Below the pieces are notes generated by a model. That model saw nothing but the letters and a program-made list of their open reading frames with translations, ran no database searches and was not told the origin of the DNA. Below, in pieces: positions 1 through 11,600 of a stretch of 64,000 bases of DNA (the stretch's first letter is position 1; every line of letters starts with the position of its first letter). Both the position numbers and the translations under genes were made by a program. The stretch lies in the NCBI GenBank assembly GCA_963932465.1, contig OZ010796.1, forward strand, positions 78,377,292 to 78,441,291, written 5' to 3'. The DNA comes from Maratus speciosus (Eukaryota > Arthropoda > Arachnida > Araneae > Salticidae).

Positions 1-1065
1 ATAGCTACTGACAAGTATAGCGAAACTTGTCAAAGCATCACAAAAAATGCGAATTTTCCCAAAAAGACGCTAATAAAATGAGAAATTTGTCAAAAGGCCG
101 CAGATAAAACGCGAATTTTGTCATAGGATCGTGAAAAAGTCAAATTTTGTTAACTGATCGCGGATGAAATGCTAATATCGTCTAATGACCGCTAAAAAAC
201 GCGAATTTCGTCAAAGGGCTGCAAGAAAAACGGGAATTTCATCAAGGGGCCTCGGAAAAAACGCGAATTTCGACAAAGGAACGCAGAAAAAGAGAATATC
301 GTCAATGGGCCACGGAAAAAATGCGAATTTCGTCAAAAAGGCACAGAAAAAGCGCAAATTTCGACACAGGATTCCGATAAAATTCAAATTTCGTCAAAAA
401 GTCAAAATGTTAATTTTTACAAAGGATTGCAGAAAAAGGCGAATTTCGTCAAAGAGCCGCAGAAAAAACGCAAATTTTGTTCAAGGGCCTCAGAAAAAAG
501 AGCATATTTCGTCGAATAACCGCGGAAAAAACGCAAATTTGACAAAGGATCGCGAAAAAACGCGAATTCCGTCAAAGGATAAAAAAAACGCAAATTTCGT
601 CAAAGGGTCGCGGATAAAATTCGAATTTCGACAAACGATCGCGAAAAAAAGCACGTATTCCGCCAAAGGACCGCGCAGAAATGGTGAATCTTGTCAAAAC
701 ATTCCAAAAAAAACGTGAATTTCGTTAAAGGGCCGCGGAAAAACGCAAATTTCGTCCAAGAGCCGGAGTAAAAAATGCGAATTTCAACAAAGGATCGCAA
801 AAAAATTTATTCCGCCAAACGGCCGCGGAGAAAAAGCTAATTACATCAAAGCACCGCAAAAAAACGCGAATTTCGTCAAAGGTTCGCGGAAAAAGCGCGA
901 ATTCTGTAGAAGAGATGCGGGAAAAACGCGAATTTTTCTTCAAAGGGCAGCTTGAAAAAGAAGCGAATTTCCTCAAAGGATCGTGGAAAAAGGAGAATTT
1001 CGTCAAAGAGTCGTGATAAAAAAAAAAACCTGAATTTCATCAAAGGGTCGTGGAAAAAACACAGC
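1..1065. repeat. 31-bp tandem satellite
   Basis: About 34 diverged copies of a unit of roughly 31 bp, with core AATTTCGTCAAAGG followed by a GC-rich tetramer and an A-run. The first well-kept units, near 200-265, are exactly 31 bp apart. Long open frames appear on both strands here only because stops are rare in the unit; they are not genes. The array is cut by the window start and decays into unique sequence near 1065. Confidence 0.85.
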
Positions 1066-2158
1066 GGTCTCTTTACAAAACAGCACACATACAAACAACT
1101 ATGTTTATTATTTTAGGTATAGTTTTTAAACTGAAATAATATGCTGAACTAACTTTTTAAAAGCCTGGTTAACCCGAACCAACTTGCAGGAATGTACACT
1201 CAGCCTGAAATGAAAACAAAGTTAACCCAAACTGCAAGAAAAATAATTAGCTGCGGGAAGGGAATCCTCCCCCCCCCCTCTGCTGTAACCTTTCAGAAAA
1301 TTTGCTGTGAATTTCAGTATTTGTTTACTCAGACTCCCCCCTGGAGGGGGGGGAGCGCATGTGTGTGTTGGAGTAGGGGGTCGGATAACTGGGGGTAGTG
1401 GATGATTCGATAAAGGGGCTAGCTATGCATATATAACGTTATCATTTTAGGGGGGAGGAGGGTCTGGCACATGATATTGTAAGATACACCTAGGGGGAGG
1501 AGGGGGTTGTCTTTTGATATCGTTATCATTTTTGATCCAGCCAAAATTTTCTTTTTTTTATTTGTAACTTGGTCTTTACATCAAAATAGTAAGTTATCTA
1601 CTTTTATGAAAATACAAAAATATTATTAAAATCTTTAAATGATTATGAAATTATTTAACCCGTTACTGGAGACATGAATTTTCTTACGCGTTCAGAGATA
1701 TAATGTTATTTTCCTTTTTTGTCTTTTGTAAACAGCATTGGAATTTTTTTTAGAAACGCAATATATTCTGGAAATCATGTAATGATAAAAGAACTACTTG
1801 TCGGTACTGAGGAATGATTTTATTCAAGGACAAAAAAACACATGATAATCAGAGCCAAAGAACAACGCGGAGTCATTCTGACTCCCGTCTCCAGTTACGG
1901 GTTAATTCCAAAATATGGACGTCTGGCATTCCTATTCTTCTATCACACGTGTATGCATATATAATCCGCTGTTCGACAAACCATATGCGAATTATGTTTG
2001 AAATGATACTTGCATTTACTAGTAAATAAAAGAAAAAGAATGTTGTCCATCTGCTTTGTTGATAAGAATTTCTGTCTACCCCATCCTGTGCGAAAATAAG
2101 TGCAAAAAGACATTATTACTGTTGAATGCATTATCTAAAAAAAGGTTATTTTTAAATA
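1066..2158. other. Non-coding, with G/C-homopolymer tracts
   Basis: No gene or recognisable element. It contains C-runs near 1269-1277 and several G-runs (1346-1354, 1372-1380, 1450-1465, 1493-1505) that could form quadruplexes. The rest is ordinary AT-rich sequence. Confidence 0.5.
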
Positions 2159-2332
2159 CAGTAAACTCTCTGTAAGGCGGACTCTGTGTAAGACGAAAAT
2201 CTGAAACTCGGAAAGATTTTCAAGTCCCTGTGAATCCATAGACATAGAGTAAAATTAGTCTAAAGCGGAATATTGTCTACTGCGGAAAATTTTCTTGGTC
2301 CCGATCGCTTCCGCCTTAGACAGAGTTTACTG
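2159..2332. mobile_element. pogo/Tigger-like MITE with TA target duplication
   Basis: A 174-bp non-autonomous element flanked by TA on both sides (2157-2158 and 2333-2334). Its inverted ends start CAGTAAACTCT on the left and, on the reverse strand, CAGTAAACTCTGTCTAAGG on the right. CAGT-type ends with TA duplication are typical of pogo/Tigger-type Tc1-mariner MITEs. No coding capacity. Confidence 0.75.
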
Positions 2333-2991
2333 TACTTTTAAACAGTAACTATTTTAAGTATCATTTGATATAAAGTTATTTCATATATAAACTGTTATTT
2401 TATTGACTTCCCTTCGTCTGAATCAATAAACAGATGCGAAAAGTAAATGTATTCATATTATATCACTTCAAACAAAAGAAAAAAGTGAATATATAAATAT
2501 TAATCAGAACTCATCGAGCCCAAAAATACTGCATGCCGAAGCTCACCGGAATAGTGCTGTGTGTTATGTTTTGGTACTTGATACAAAGAAATCTTTTTTG
2601 AGTAGGATTTCAGAAAATTCCCCACTCAAAATATTATTGTTTTAGCTCTGATTATATATTCGATCTTATTATATATTAATGATAATAGATATTGTCAAAA
2701 TATATAAAAAAATGTTTTTTGCTGGCGTCCCACGTCAGTCACCGGTGACTGGCACTGAAATTTCCGTTAGGCCACGTCAGTCATCGGAGACTGACACTTA
2801 CAGATTGTGCAACGGGAATCTTATTTCGCGGTCCAAACGGAAAGACAGACAAAACAAAAAATTGTAGACCGCAGAAATAAACGGTCTTGATGAGAGATGG
2901 ACTTTGAGAGGCTTCGCTGTATATATTAGTTTTAAAGCTTGTAATAAAAAAGAAAAAAAAAACAGATTCTTAAAAAAATACTTATCAATAA
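2333..2991. other. Non-coding spacer
   Basis: AT-rich with no gene visible apart from the piggyBac-like fragment at 2728-2800. It ends at the 6-bp target duplication of the giant palindromic element. Confidence 0.5.
2728..2800. repeat. piggyBac-like MITE fragment
   Basis: Contains the palindromic motif CACGTCAGTCACCGGTGACT, then a segment resembling TTTCCGTT, then a second CACGTCAGTCATCGG motif. The order matches the left half of the TTAA-flanked element at 33286-33530, so this looks like a truncated relative. No boundary repeats remain. Confidence 0.45.
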
Positions 2992-3029
2992 TTTATTAGT
3001 AGAAGGAAAAACCCGGTTCTACCCCACCA

Positions 3030-3180
3030 GGCGTCATGCGTTAGGGTGGAGGGCGTGGCCAAAGATGATTGACAGGTGGGCGGAGTTGAGTGATTGACAG
3101 GTTAGGGGAGATGAGAAAGTGATGGACAGGTGGGCGGAGTCGAGACAGATAGGCGCCCGCGCGTCATGCTATAGTAGAGG
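3030..3180. promoter_or_regulatory. GC-rich terminal block with TGATTGACAG repeats
   Basis: Three near-copies of a roughly 25-bp unit, TGATTGACAG followed by GTGGGCGGAG or a variant, at 3066, 3091 and 3120 (the last has TGATGGACAG). TGATTGACAG is the known bipartite consensus for PBX/Exd with MEIS/PREP/Hth TALE homeodomain proteins, and GGGCGG resembles a GC box. The mirror copy is at about 22535-22680. Regulatory use is inference. Confidence 0.4.
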
Positions 3181-3399
3181 GGTTAAAACAAAGAAGCGAT
3201 GATGAAAAGTGTACTGTAAGAGAGGGGTTAGAACAAAAGATAACGTTCATGAATCAGTAAAAGTCTACTGTAAGAGAGGGATTAGAACAAAGGAAAATGT
3301 TAATGAGGATGATTAATGAAGGAAAGTCTGTTGTAACAGGAAGGTAGAACAAAGGAATGATTAGGAAGGATGAGGTCATTAGGAAAGATCGCATGCAAT

Positions 3400-3545
3400 T
3401 AAAAAAATACTTACCACGGAGCAGCGTCGAGACACGTCCTACCTCTGTGACATCCACCGGGCTAATGAACGAAGAAGCGTGCAACAACCGGTTTCATCTA
3501 GATAAAAGCTGGCTTCTGATTGGTCGAGAGTCGAACCTAGGTGGC
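3400..3545 (-). promoter_or_regulatory. Terminal CCAAT/splice-donor module, left arm
   Basis: Mirror of 22180-22295. On the reverse strand a CCAAT box (ACCAATCAGA, near 3513-3523) is followed about 100 bp on by a strong 5' splice-site match, GTG|GTAAGTAT. Transcription would run outward toward the left terminus. Promoter activity is inferred only from motifs. Confidence 0.35.
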
Positions 3546-4079
3546 AGCACCATCGCTTTCACCGGAGGACATGAACACGAACGCCCTCACTTGAGAGGAT
3601 TTTCAACTCACCTGTGATGACATCATCCTATTTTAAACTGAATAAAAAAGGTTAATAGATTTTTTTTTTTAAGTTTTAACGAAATAAGTTATAATTTTTA
3701 GTCATTTGTTAATTTTCAAAACATGTTTTTCATTTAGTCATTGTAATAAAGTTTTAAATAAATTAGTTAATTTTCATTTAGTTATTTGTTAATTTCCGAA
3801 CATGTTTTTTTTTTTCAGTAAGTTATTTGGTAATAAAACTTTTTAATAAATTAGTTAATTTTTCTTTCAGTCATTTGTTAATTTCCGAAACAAGTTTTTT
3901 CTCAAATAAAGCTTTTAATAAACAACTTTACATTTATTTTCAGTTAATTATTATTTAAAAGAATATAAATTATTTTTACTAATCAAAAGAACGCGAATTA
4001 GTTTTTAACAATAATGTTTTTGTTTAATTATTGTCAAGGATGATTGTTAACTGAAATATATGCTGAATGCGAAAACGGA

Positions 4080-4107
<28 letters not shown>

Positions 4108-4110
<3 letters not shown>

Positions 4111-4540
4111 AAGAAAAGAACTTTTTTAAATTAATGAACAACTGTTTTTGGAAAAAGGAGAAATATTGTGCTTTGCAACACTGAAAAAGAGTTGAAAATT
4201 AATGACTTCACCTAGTTTAAAGCATATTTAAGATACGATGAAGACCTAAGTGCTGTGGAAAGGCTTAAAAATATAACATACTTTTGAATCGACCGATTTA
4301 TGTTGGATTTACAATCTTAGAATTGTCTAAGCTTTCAATGTATAAATTTCATTATGATTTTATTAAAAAGAGTATAATGATGATTCAAAGCTACTTTTCA
4401 ACGACACGAACTCATTGTGTTACCATATACACACTAAGAATGTTTTAGATGATATGGAACATCATGCAAGCTTATTCGATTTCTCTGAGTATCCAAAGAA
4501 TCATATACACAAATTCCATTACGGTTTTGTAAAGAAAACA
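4108..4540 (+). pseudogene. Decayed Polinton DNA polymerase B fragment, left arm
   Basis: A short, heavily degraded piece of a type-2 family-B, protein-primed DNA polymerase. Translated piecewise in shifting frames, it resembles the segment of the polymerase at 62602-64000 that runs from just before motif B, through the region preceding the TDTDS motif, to a short distance after it. There are several stops and frameshifts, and the terminal FHYGFVK-like stretch is out of order, suggesting rearrangement. It lies about 1.1 kb inside the terminus and reads inward. It cannot encode a working enzyme. The mirror copy is on the reverse strand of the right arm. Confidence 0.7.
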
Positions 4541-4898
4541 TACCTTTAGAATTACAGGTTTTGAACCCATACACTGCAACACACTCCCTTTCAAGAAAAT
4601 AGATTGTATCAGTACATCCCGGAATTTTTTTTTCCTGAACAGGTGAAATACTTGATCATTATCAAATCTCGCTCGGAGAGGACACATTATTGCAACCCGT
4701 TGTTTCATCATATGAATATGCTTTCTATATTAGTTTTTTTAACTACTTATTTTGAGATATATATATTTTATTTATAAGAATGCAAGTTAGTTTTAATCTT
4801 TTAACTAAGACATTTTCAGTGACTAAGGAAGTAAAGTTTTGTTTTTTAGAAAACGTGGTATGAACTTTATATATTTTTTTATTAGTTACTAATGAAAG

Positions 4899-4902
<4 letters not shown>

Positions 4903-4945
<43 letters not shown>
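4903..4945. repeat. (AT)n microsatellite, left arm
   Basis: Uninterrupted alternating AT run. The mirror tract at 16325-16355 in the right arm is shorter, contributing to the arm-length difference. Confidence 0.85.
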
Positions 4946-4949
<4 letters not shown>

Positions 4950-7293
4950 GTTAACAGAAATTTAGGTGAAAGCTTTTGAATTTTCTTATGTGTTTTATCT
5001 AAAAGAATGCGAAGTAGTTGTAATCGCTAGTTTTCTCTCATGTCTCCTACGAGACAAGTGGTTTCTATATATATAGTGAAAGGTTATTCTGTGTGTAACC
5101 ATACGGTTGCGCATCAACGATGTTTCTTGCCGGTATTGTATCAATTAGTATTTTACTGCTTTTAACTAAGATATTTAAATGATAGATAACTCAAAGTTTT
5201 ATTTTATTTTTTAGAAAAAGTGGTTTGTACTTTATTTATTTATTTTATTTTATTATTAGTTACTAATGAAGGAATATATTTTTTCAAGTTAACAGTAAAT
5301 TGAGGTGAAAGCTATGAATTTTCTTAAGTTTAATCTTATCCACTAATTTGGAGAAATAATTTTAAATGCGCGAGCTACTGAACTCTTTTCAAATAGAACG
5401 AACAAGTTCTTTTGATAGTTTGAATCTTATACCAAAAAAGGTTAATGATAATATATTTTAACAAAAAACAATGTAGGCAATTAGATAAATGTTTTTAACT
5501 AGTAAAATAACTATTTAAAGAAGCTTTTAAGTATTAACTTTTAGTAGTGGATTTTTTTTAAACAAAATTTTCCAACATGTCAAAACAAAAACTTACTTCT
5601 TCAAAATTGAAAATCTTCATTGAATTCCCGGTCTTGAAAAGACGCTAGCAAAATATAGAAAATAACAGTCCGCAAATGATTTCCAAATGAAGTTTTACAA
5701 TGTTGTGATATTATTTTGTTTTCAATGACATCACTTTTAGACCCTTTGATTTGCTGAAACTAGCGAAGCTTTAAACGAATGGGAAGCCAGTCCATAGTTT
5801 CACACGTTAGTTGAAATAACAATTGTAGATAATGTTTGTTATCAAGCAACTTTTGAAACGCTCACCCCTCTGGCGAGTTTTAGAAGGGGTGTTTTATCTT
5901 TTACCATCTCCTGTGGGATGCAATCTCTCATAGCGTTCAACTATGAAAACTATGTATTGCTTTAAGCAAAAAGAAAAAATAGTTTTCAGACATTTCCTAT
6001 CACCATGTTTCTTATCTCAACAAAGATGTTCAATTAAGAATAGAAGATAAATCTTTTTTATTTTAGTTTAAAATAAAAAGGGTATGTTTCGATTCAAATA
6101 TAAATCTTTTCCTTTTTATACATTAAAAATAAAGATTCCAATTAACAGAAATTAATTTTTTTAATTTTCTGGGGACTGTATTAAGTTTTTTATAATGAGT
6201 TTTTACTAAAATTGATGAAATCAACAGATATTGTCTGCTAAAAGAAAAGAATGCTATTATTGCTTTTTCTCAGCTTTTAACCTGTTCAGAACCAGCATTT
6301 TTTTTCATGAATTTTATTCCTTTGGCACTACTTTTTATTAATTATTTCAATTAACTTTGTAAATCACAAAAATCACGTAATTAAATACAATCAATTTTAC
6401 TTCTATTTTTTTTACTGATATCAAATTCAAACGTTTTAAGTACTTTCGTGGGTGCATATGCGAACATGGTTCCGAATGGGTTAAAGAAATATCGCTTCAA
6501 ACATAACTAAGATTTGTTTTAAACGTTCATTAACCGTTTCAGTTGTATGAATAAATGTCTCTCATTAAATTAAACTAATGTTATCATAAATTAAATTGTA
6601 TTTATTTTTCAAGTTTTCAAAAGAATAACGCTTGATTTTCTTAAAAAGGTTGAAACACAAATAGATATTTTTAAGTTGTTCTTTAATCCAAAGAAAACTT
6701 TTTAACGAAAGTTTTCATTCATTTTGTTTACAAACTAACAGATGTTGTTATTAAAATACTTTGAAATAGAAAGACGTTTATTTGAAAACAGAATAAACCT
6801 TTTAGATAATACTCTGAAAGTAGATGTCTTTAACTAAATTATCAAACATATGAGTGAGAGAAATCTGATTGCTACGTGACAAAAATCGCTTTTAACAATG
6901 AATTTTGAGTCAGTTTTAATTTAGAAAAAAGTAAATGGCTAACTTCAATGACATATTTTTAGTTTTGTTGTTAGAAATAATATGTTAAACAAATCACATT
7001 GTTTGAAAATATATTTTTCGAGTTTATGTTTTCAACAATTGTTTTTTTTTAAATGAAATCACAGGTAAAACTAATGAAAGCAAAACTTGTGAAACACAAG
7101 TTGAATATCGAGAATGATAGAACATGTTTTGAATTAAGTAATGTAGAATGTGAAATTTTAAGTTCAGTTTAATAAAGCAAAGAAATAAATTGAAAGACAC
7201 ATTTTGAAAAGATTGTTATAAGTTTGTTAAAACTTTTTTGTTTTAAGAAACACTAGACAAACATTACACTTAAAAGACAAAATAATTATACAT

Positions 7294-7680
7294 ACCTTTT
7301 GTTGATTGAAGCAAGCAGAGTCATTGAAAATAGCATGAAACTGAAAAGTCGACGGTAACTTTAGTTAATTTTATGCCGTAAAAGGTACGATAAAGTACCG
7401 TAGAGCACTAAGCAAAATCTCCGGTAAACGAGAGCTAAAGAACATACGACTTTCATCCACCAGATCCAAGACACAACTGATCTATGCGGGATCTAACACC
7501 TGCAGATGAAGGTCACTGATAAGAGATCAAGGTCACTGATAACAGATCACGTGACCGCTAACAACCAATCAGAAGCGAGCTTTCAGGTATGACGACATCC
7601 TGTGGCAATACCTGTAGACAATCTGGCGCCAGTTGATTGACAGGGGGCGTAGTGGAATGTTAGGAATGCAGACAGAGTGG
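7294..7680 (-). promoter_or_regulatory. Promoter-like module 1, left arm
   Basis: On the reverse strand: TGATTGACAG motif (forward positions 7634-7643, on the opposite strand), a CCAAT box in inverse orientation inside AACCAATCAGAAGC, an E-box CACGTG, GATA-like motifs, about 220 bp of GC-richer sequence, then a 5' splice-site match AAAAG|GTATGT (GT at 7295-7294). The same arrangement recurs at 9780-10310 and in mirror image at 11170-11600 and 13640-13970. No long open frame is present, so any first exon would be non-coding. Function is inferred. Confidence 0.4.
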
Positions 7681-7984
7681 CGCCTACCTTCTGCATCATA
7701 GTATTTTAGGAAAAAATATATATTACGTTGATGTAAAAGACATTATTTTTTTAAACTAACTGTTAATAATTTTGAAATAACATACTTTTCTCATACAAGC
7801 GAAAAAAGAATGTTTCAGAACATGTCTCTAATCATAATTAAACATAACTTTAAGCATAGTTAACCATCTCAGAGTATGATTAAACAAATTCGAACATAAC
7901 TTTGGGCATGTTTAAACAATCCGAACTATATTTGAACATATCCGAACATATTCATTCATAACTTTGACAGTTTTTAATCTTTCA

Positions 7985-8690
7985 GAATTAAAAAAAACAT
8001 ATTTAAAACTATTTTATTTTAAAAATTTTTGTAAAAATTTTAATTTATAATTTTCTTTTTTAAGGTTTTAACTTTTTTTTGTTAAAACTTTTTTTAACGT
8101 TTTAACTTTTTTTGTTAAAAATTTTTTATACTTTTTTTTGTTTAAACTTTTTAAACTTTTTTGTTAAAACTTTTTTTAACTTTTTTGTTAAAACTTTTTT
8201 TAACTTTTTAACTTTTTGTTGTTAAACATTTTTTTAAAATTTTGTTAAAACTTTTTTTTTTACTTTTGTTAAAAAAAATTTTTACAAACTTTTTTTAAAA
8301 ATTTTGTTAAAACTTTTTTTTACTTTTGTTAAAACTTTTTTGTTATAACATTTTTTTATAAAATTTTTTTTTACAAAACTTTTTTATAAAACTTTTTTTT
8401 TTCTTAAAACTTTTTTTCTTAAAACTTTTTTTTACTTTTGTTAAAATTTTTTTTGTTAAAACTTTTGTTACTTTTGTTAAAACTTTTTTTGTAAAACTTT
8501 TTTACTTTGTTAAAACATTTTGTTTTACTTTTTTAAAAAAAAAATTTCTGTTAAAACTTTTTTTATAAACTTTTGTTAAAACTTTTTTTATATATTTTTT
8601 GTAAAACTTTTTTGTTAAAACTTTTTAAATTTTGTTAAACTTTTTTTTATATTTGTTAAAACTTTGTAAAACTTTTTATCATCTTTTTAA
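7985..8690. repeat. T-rich degenerate tandem array, left arm
   Basis: Irregular repeats built from GTTAAAAC and runs of T. Reverse complement at about 12670-13275 in the right arm. Low complexity, non-coding. Confidence 0.7.
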
Positions 8691-8714
8691 ACTTTCTATA
8701 ATTTTTAAAACTAA

Positions 8715-8855
8715 TAAATTTTATACATACATATGTGTATATATATGTATATATAAATATACATATATATACATATACATATATGCATATACATATACAT
8801 ACATACGTATGTTTTATATATATATATATGTATATATATATTTTACACAAGAACC
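8715..8855. repeat. TA/TG microsatellite, left arm
   Basis: Alternating TATATG/TATACA tracts. Open frames here encode only runs of Tyr-Ile-Tyr-Thr and are not genes. The mirror tract is at 12535-12660. Confidence 0.8.
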
Positions 8856-9779
8856 CATACATAAACATTTAACTTTCATATATTTAGAGACACGTAGTCG
8901 TGGATGTATGCTTTTACTTAAACATTTATATAGATAGATACTACCCTTAAATTTACGTTCATGCAAAAAAACATTGTTCTTCTTAAACTGTTAATATTTT
9001 TGAAATAACATACTTTTCTCATGCAAGTGAAAAAGAATGTTTCAGAGCATGTCTCTGGCCATGGTTAAACATAAATTTAAGCATAGTTAACCATCTCAGA
9101 ATATGATTAAACATGTTCGAACATAACTTTGAACACGATTAAACATATATCCTGACAATATTTGAACCTATCCAAACATGGTTAAACATGTTTGAACAAA
9201 CTTTGAGCATATCCGAACATTGTTAAATATATCCCAACTAACTTTGAGCTTGATTAAATATACTCGAACTATCTTTGAGCATATCCGAACATGGTTAAAC
9301 ATGTTCGAACATAACTTTGGTCATGGTTAAACATATCCTGAAAAAAATTGCGAGCTACCGAACAAAATTCATTAAGAAAGACAAACTCATGAATTTAGTA
9401 ATCACAAGCCAGTTCCAAATTTTAAAAAGCAACTGATTAATTTAATTTGGAAGAATTGTTATAAGTTTTTTTAAAACACTTTGTTAGAAACTGACGAATG
9501 AGTTTAACAAATTTTTGGAAATAATAGAGTATGATAATACTCTTAGAGTATAATATATACTACTTAGAGTATAATAATACATTTGATGTCAGAACATGTT
9601 TTGAATGAAATCGTGAATTCATAGTATGCTGAAAACGCGAACTTTGAAATTTATAGTTAGGTTAAATGAAGAAAAGTAAAGCAAATTACTAAATTGAAAG
9701 ACACATTTTGAAAGGATCGTTATAAGTTTGTTAAAACTATTGTTGTATTAAACACTATATTAGACAAAAAAATTTACAT

Positions 9780-10310
9780 ACCTTTTGGAAAGAAGTTTCC
9801 CTAAGCTTTTGATGATTCGAACAAGCAGACTCATTGAAAAGTAGCAAGAAGCTTAAAATTCGACGGCAGTTTTACTCAATCTTATGCCGTAAAAGGTTCG
9901 ATAAGGTACCGCATAGCACTAAGCCAAATGTACGGTAAATGAAAACTGTGAAACATGTGACCTACCTGCACCAGTTCCAAGCCTCGACTGATGTGCGCGG
10001 GGTCTAACACCTGCAGATGAAGGTCACTGATTAGAGATCAAGGTCACTGATAACAGATCACGTGACCGCTAACAACCAATCAGAAGCGAGCTTTCAGGTA
10101 TGACGACATCCTGTGGCAATACCAGTAGACGAAGTGACGCCCTTCGCCTGCAAGAAACGATCATGTCGAAGCATTTACCGTCTTGCTGGCGCCAGTTGAT
10201 TGACAGGTGTGTGGGAGAATGCAAGGAATGCAGACACAATGGCGCCCTCCTCCACCGCCTACTCCTTTCACATGTCAGGTGATCTTCGCATCCAATCACA
10301 TACAAGTATT
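9780..10310 (-). promoter_or_regulatory. Promoter-like module 2, left arm
   Basis: Diverged direct copy of module 1 with the same CCAAT, E-box, GATA and splice-donor order (donor AAAAG|GTATGT, GT at 9781-9780) and a TGATTGACAG motif at 10197-10206. A second donor-like sequence, CCCA|GTAAGT, lies on the forward strand near 10421. Short open frames here do not resemble any protein I know. Confidence 0.4.
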
Positions 10311-10625
10311 AGATGGTAGAGGGCGCTCGTGTTGTGTTCAAGTACGACGTCATCACTTGTTTTTGTGCTTTGTCATCAACCTTTTCCCCTTCAGTTGATG
10401 TCCTGGGAAGATGCTTCCCAGTAAGTAACACCATTTAAATTTTAAGTTTTTTGTTAGTGATATTTTTATGTATAAAAAATAACAAAAAAAGACATTTTGT
10501 TTAAAATAACAAGTGTCTTTCATCACTTTTTCGAATATCAAGATTAACTTTATCGAATAACACACTACTTAAATTATCACAATTAGAAATATCCACTTAA
10601 CAAGCTGTTGAACAAGTTTATTGTT

Positions 10626-10754
10626 CCGACGAATTTAGTCATGTTTTAGCATGATTAGTCAGGCTTAGATCATCTTTTTCTGGTTAAAAAAATTAGATTT
10701 TAAAATCTAAGTAAAAATTTTTCTCCGATAAATATTTTACTTAAATAGATTTTT
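10626..10754. other. Unpaired spacer at the palindrome centre
   Basis: 129 bp with no counterpart in the arms. Near its middle lies a perfect 18-bp palindrome, TTAGATTTTAAAATCTAA (10693-10710). No coding potential. Confidence 0.7.
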
Positions 10755-11169
10755 AACAATAAACTTGTTCAACAACTTATTAAGTGGATATTTCTAATTG
10801 TGCTAATTTAAGTAGTGTGTTATTCGATAAAGTTAATCTTGATATTCGAAAAAGTGATGAAAGACACTTGTTATTTTAAACAAAATGTCTTTTTTTTGTT
10901 ATTTTTTATACATAAAAATATTACTAACAAAAAACTTAAAATTTAAATGGTGTTACTTACTGTGAAGCATCTGCCCAGGACATCAACTGAAGGGGAAAAG
11001 GTTGATGACAAAGCACAAAAACAAGTGATGACGTCGTACTTGAACACAACACGAGCGCCCTCTACCATCTAATACTTGTATGTGATTGGATGCGAAGATC
11101 ACCTGACATGTGAAAGGAGTCGGCGGTGGAGGAGGGCGCCATTGTGTCTGCATTCCTTGCATTCTCCCA

Positions 11170-11600
11170 CCCACCTGTCAATCAACTGGCGCCAGCAAGA
11201 CGGTACATGCTTCGACATGATCGTTTCTTGCAGGCGGAGGGCGTCACTTCGTCTACTGGTATTGCCACAGGATGTCGTCATACCTGAAAGCTCGCTTCTG
11301 ATTGGTTGTTAGCGGTCACGTGATCTGTTATCAGAGACCTTGATCTCTAATCAGTGACCTTCATCTGCAGGTGTTAGACCCCGCGCACATCAGTCGAGGC
11401 TTGGATCTGGTGGAGGTAGGTCACATGTTTCACAGCTCCCATTTACCGTACATTTGGCTTAGTGCTATGCGGTACCTTATCGAACCTTTTACGGCATAAG
11501 ATTGAGTAAAACTGCCGTCGAATTTTAAGCTTCTTGCTACTTTTCAATGAGTCTGCTTGTTCGAATCATCAAAAGCTTAGGGAAACTACTTTCCAAAAGG
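11170..11600 (+). promoter_or_regulatory. Promoter-like module 2, right arm
   Basis: Mirror of 9780-10310. Forward-strand order: CTGTCAATCA (reverse complement of TGATTGACAG) at 11175-11184, inverse CCAAT box (ATTGG at 11301-11305), CACGTG at 11317-11322, then a splice donor GT at 11600-11601. Would drive transcription outward. Confidence 0.4.

Larger units (their letters stand above)
2998..10625. repeat. Left arm of the giant inverted repeat
   Basis: A 7.63-kb arm matching, in inverted orientation, 10755-22710 once the insertion at 16645-21106 is removed. Order from the outside: GC-rich terminal block, CCAAT/splice-donor block, AT-rich stretch, polymerase relic, internally duplicated AT-rich segment (about 4790-5030 and 5150-5350), a long unique AT-rich stretch, promoter-like block, T-rich array, TA/TG microsatellite, second promoter-like block, spacer. 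Confidence 0.85.

Noticed and set aside
185..718. 177-codon open frame
   Set aside because: It lies wholly in the 31-bp satellite and encodes only repeat-derived low-complexity sequence; comparable frames exist on the other strand.
1..1065. CRISPR-like array
   Set aside because: The roughly 31-bp period has no unique spacers and the context is eukaryotic; it is a satellite.
3254..3617. 77- and 86-codon frames repeated at 22091-22454
   Set aside because: Overlapping frames on opposite strands in duplicated GC-richer sequence, with no domain and no similarity that I recognise.
8632..8937. 101-codon open frame
   Set aside because: Runs through a T-rich array and a TA/TG microsatellite; Tyr-Ile repeats only.
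10069..11312. Short proteins encoded identically in both palindrome arms
   Set aside because: They are mirror copies of the same non-coding promoter-like block; duplication, not selection on a protein, explains the identity.
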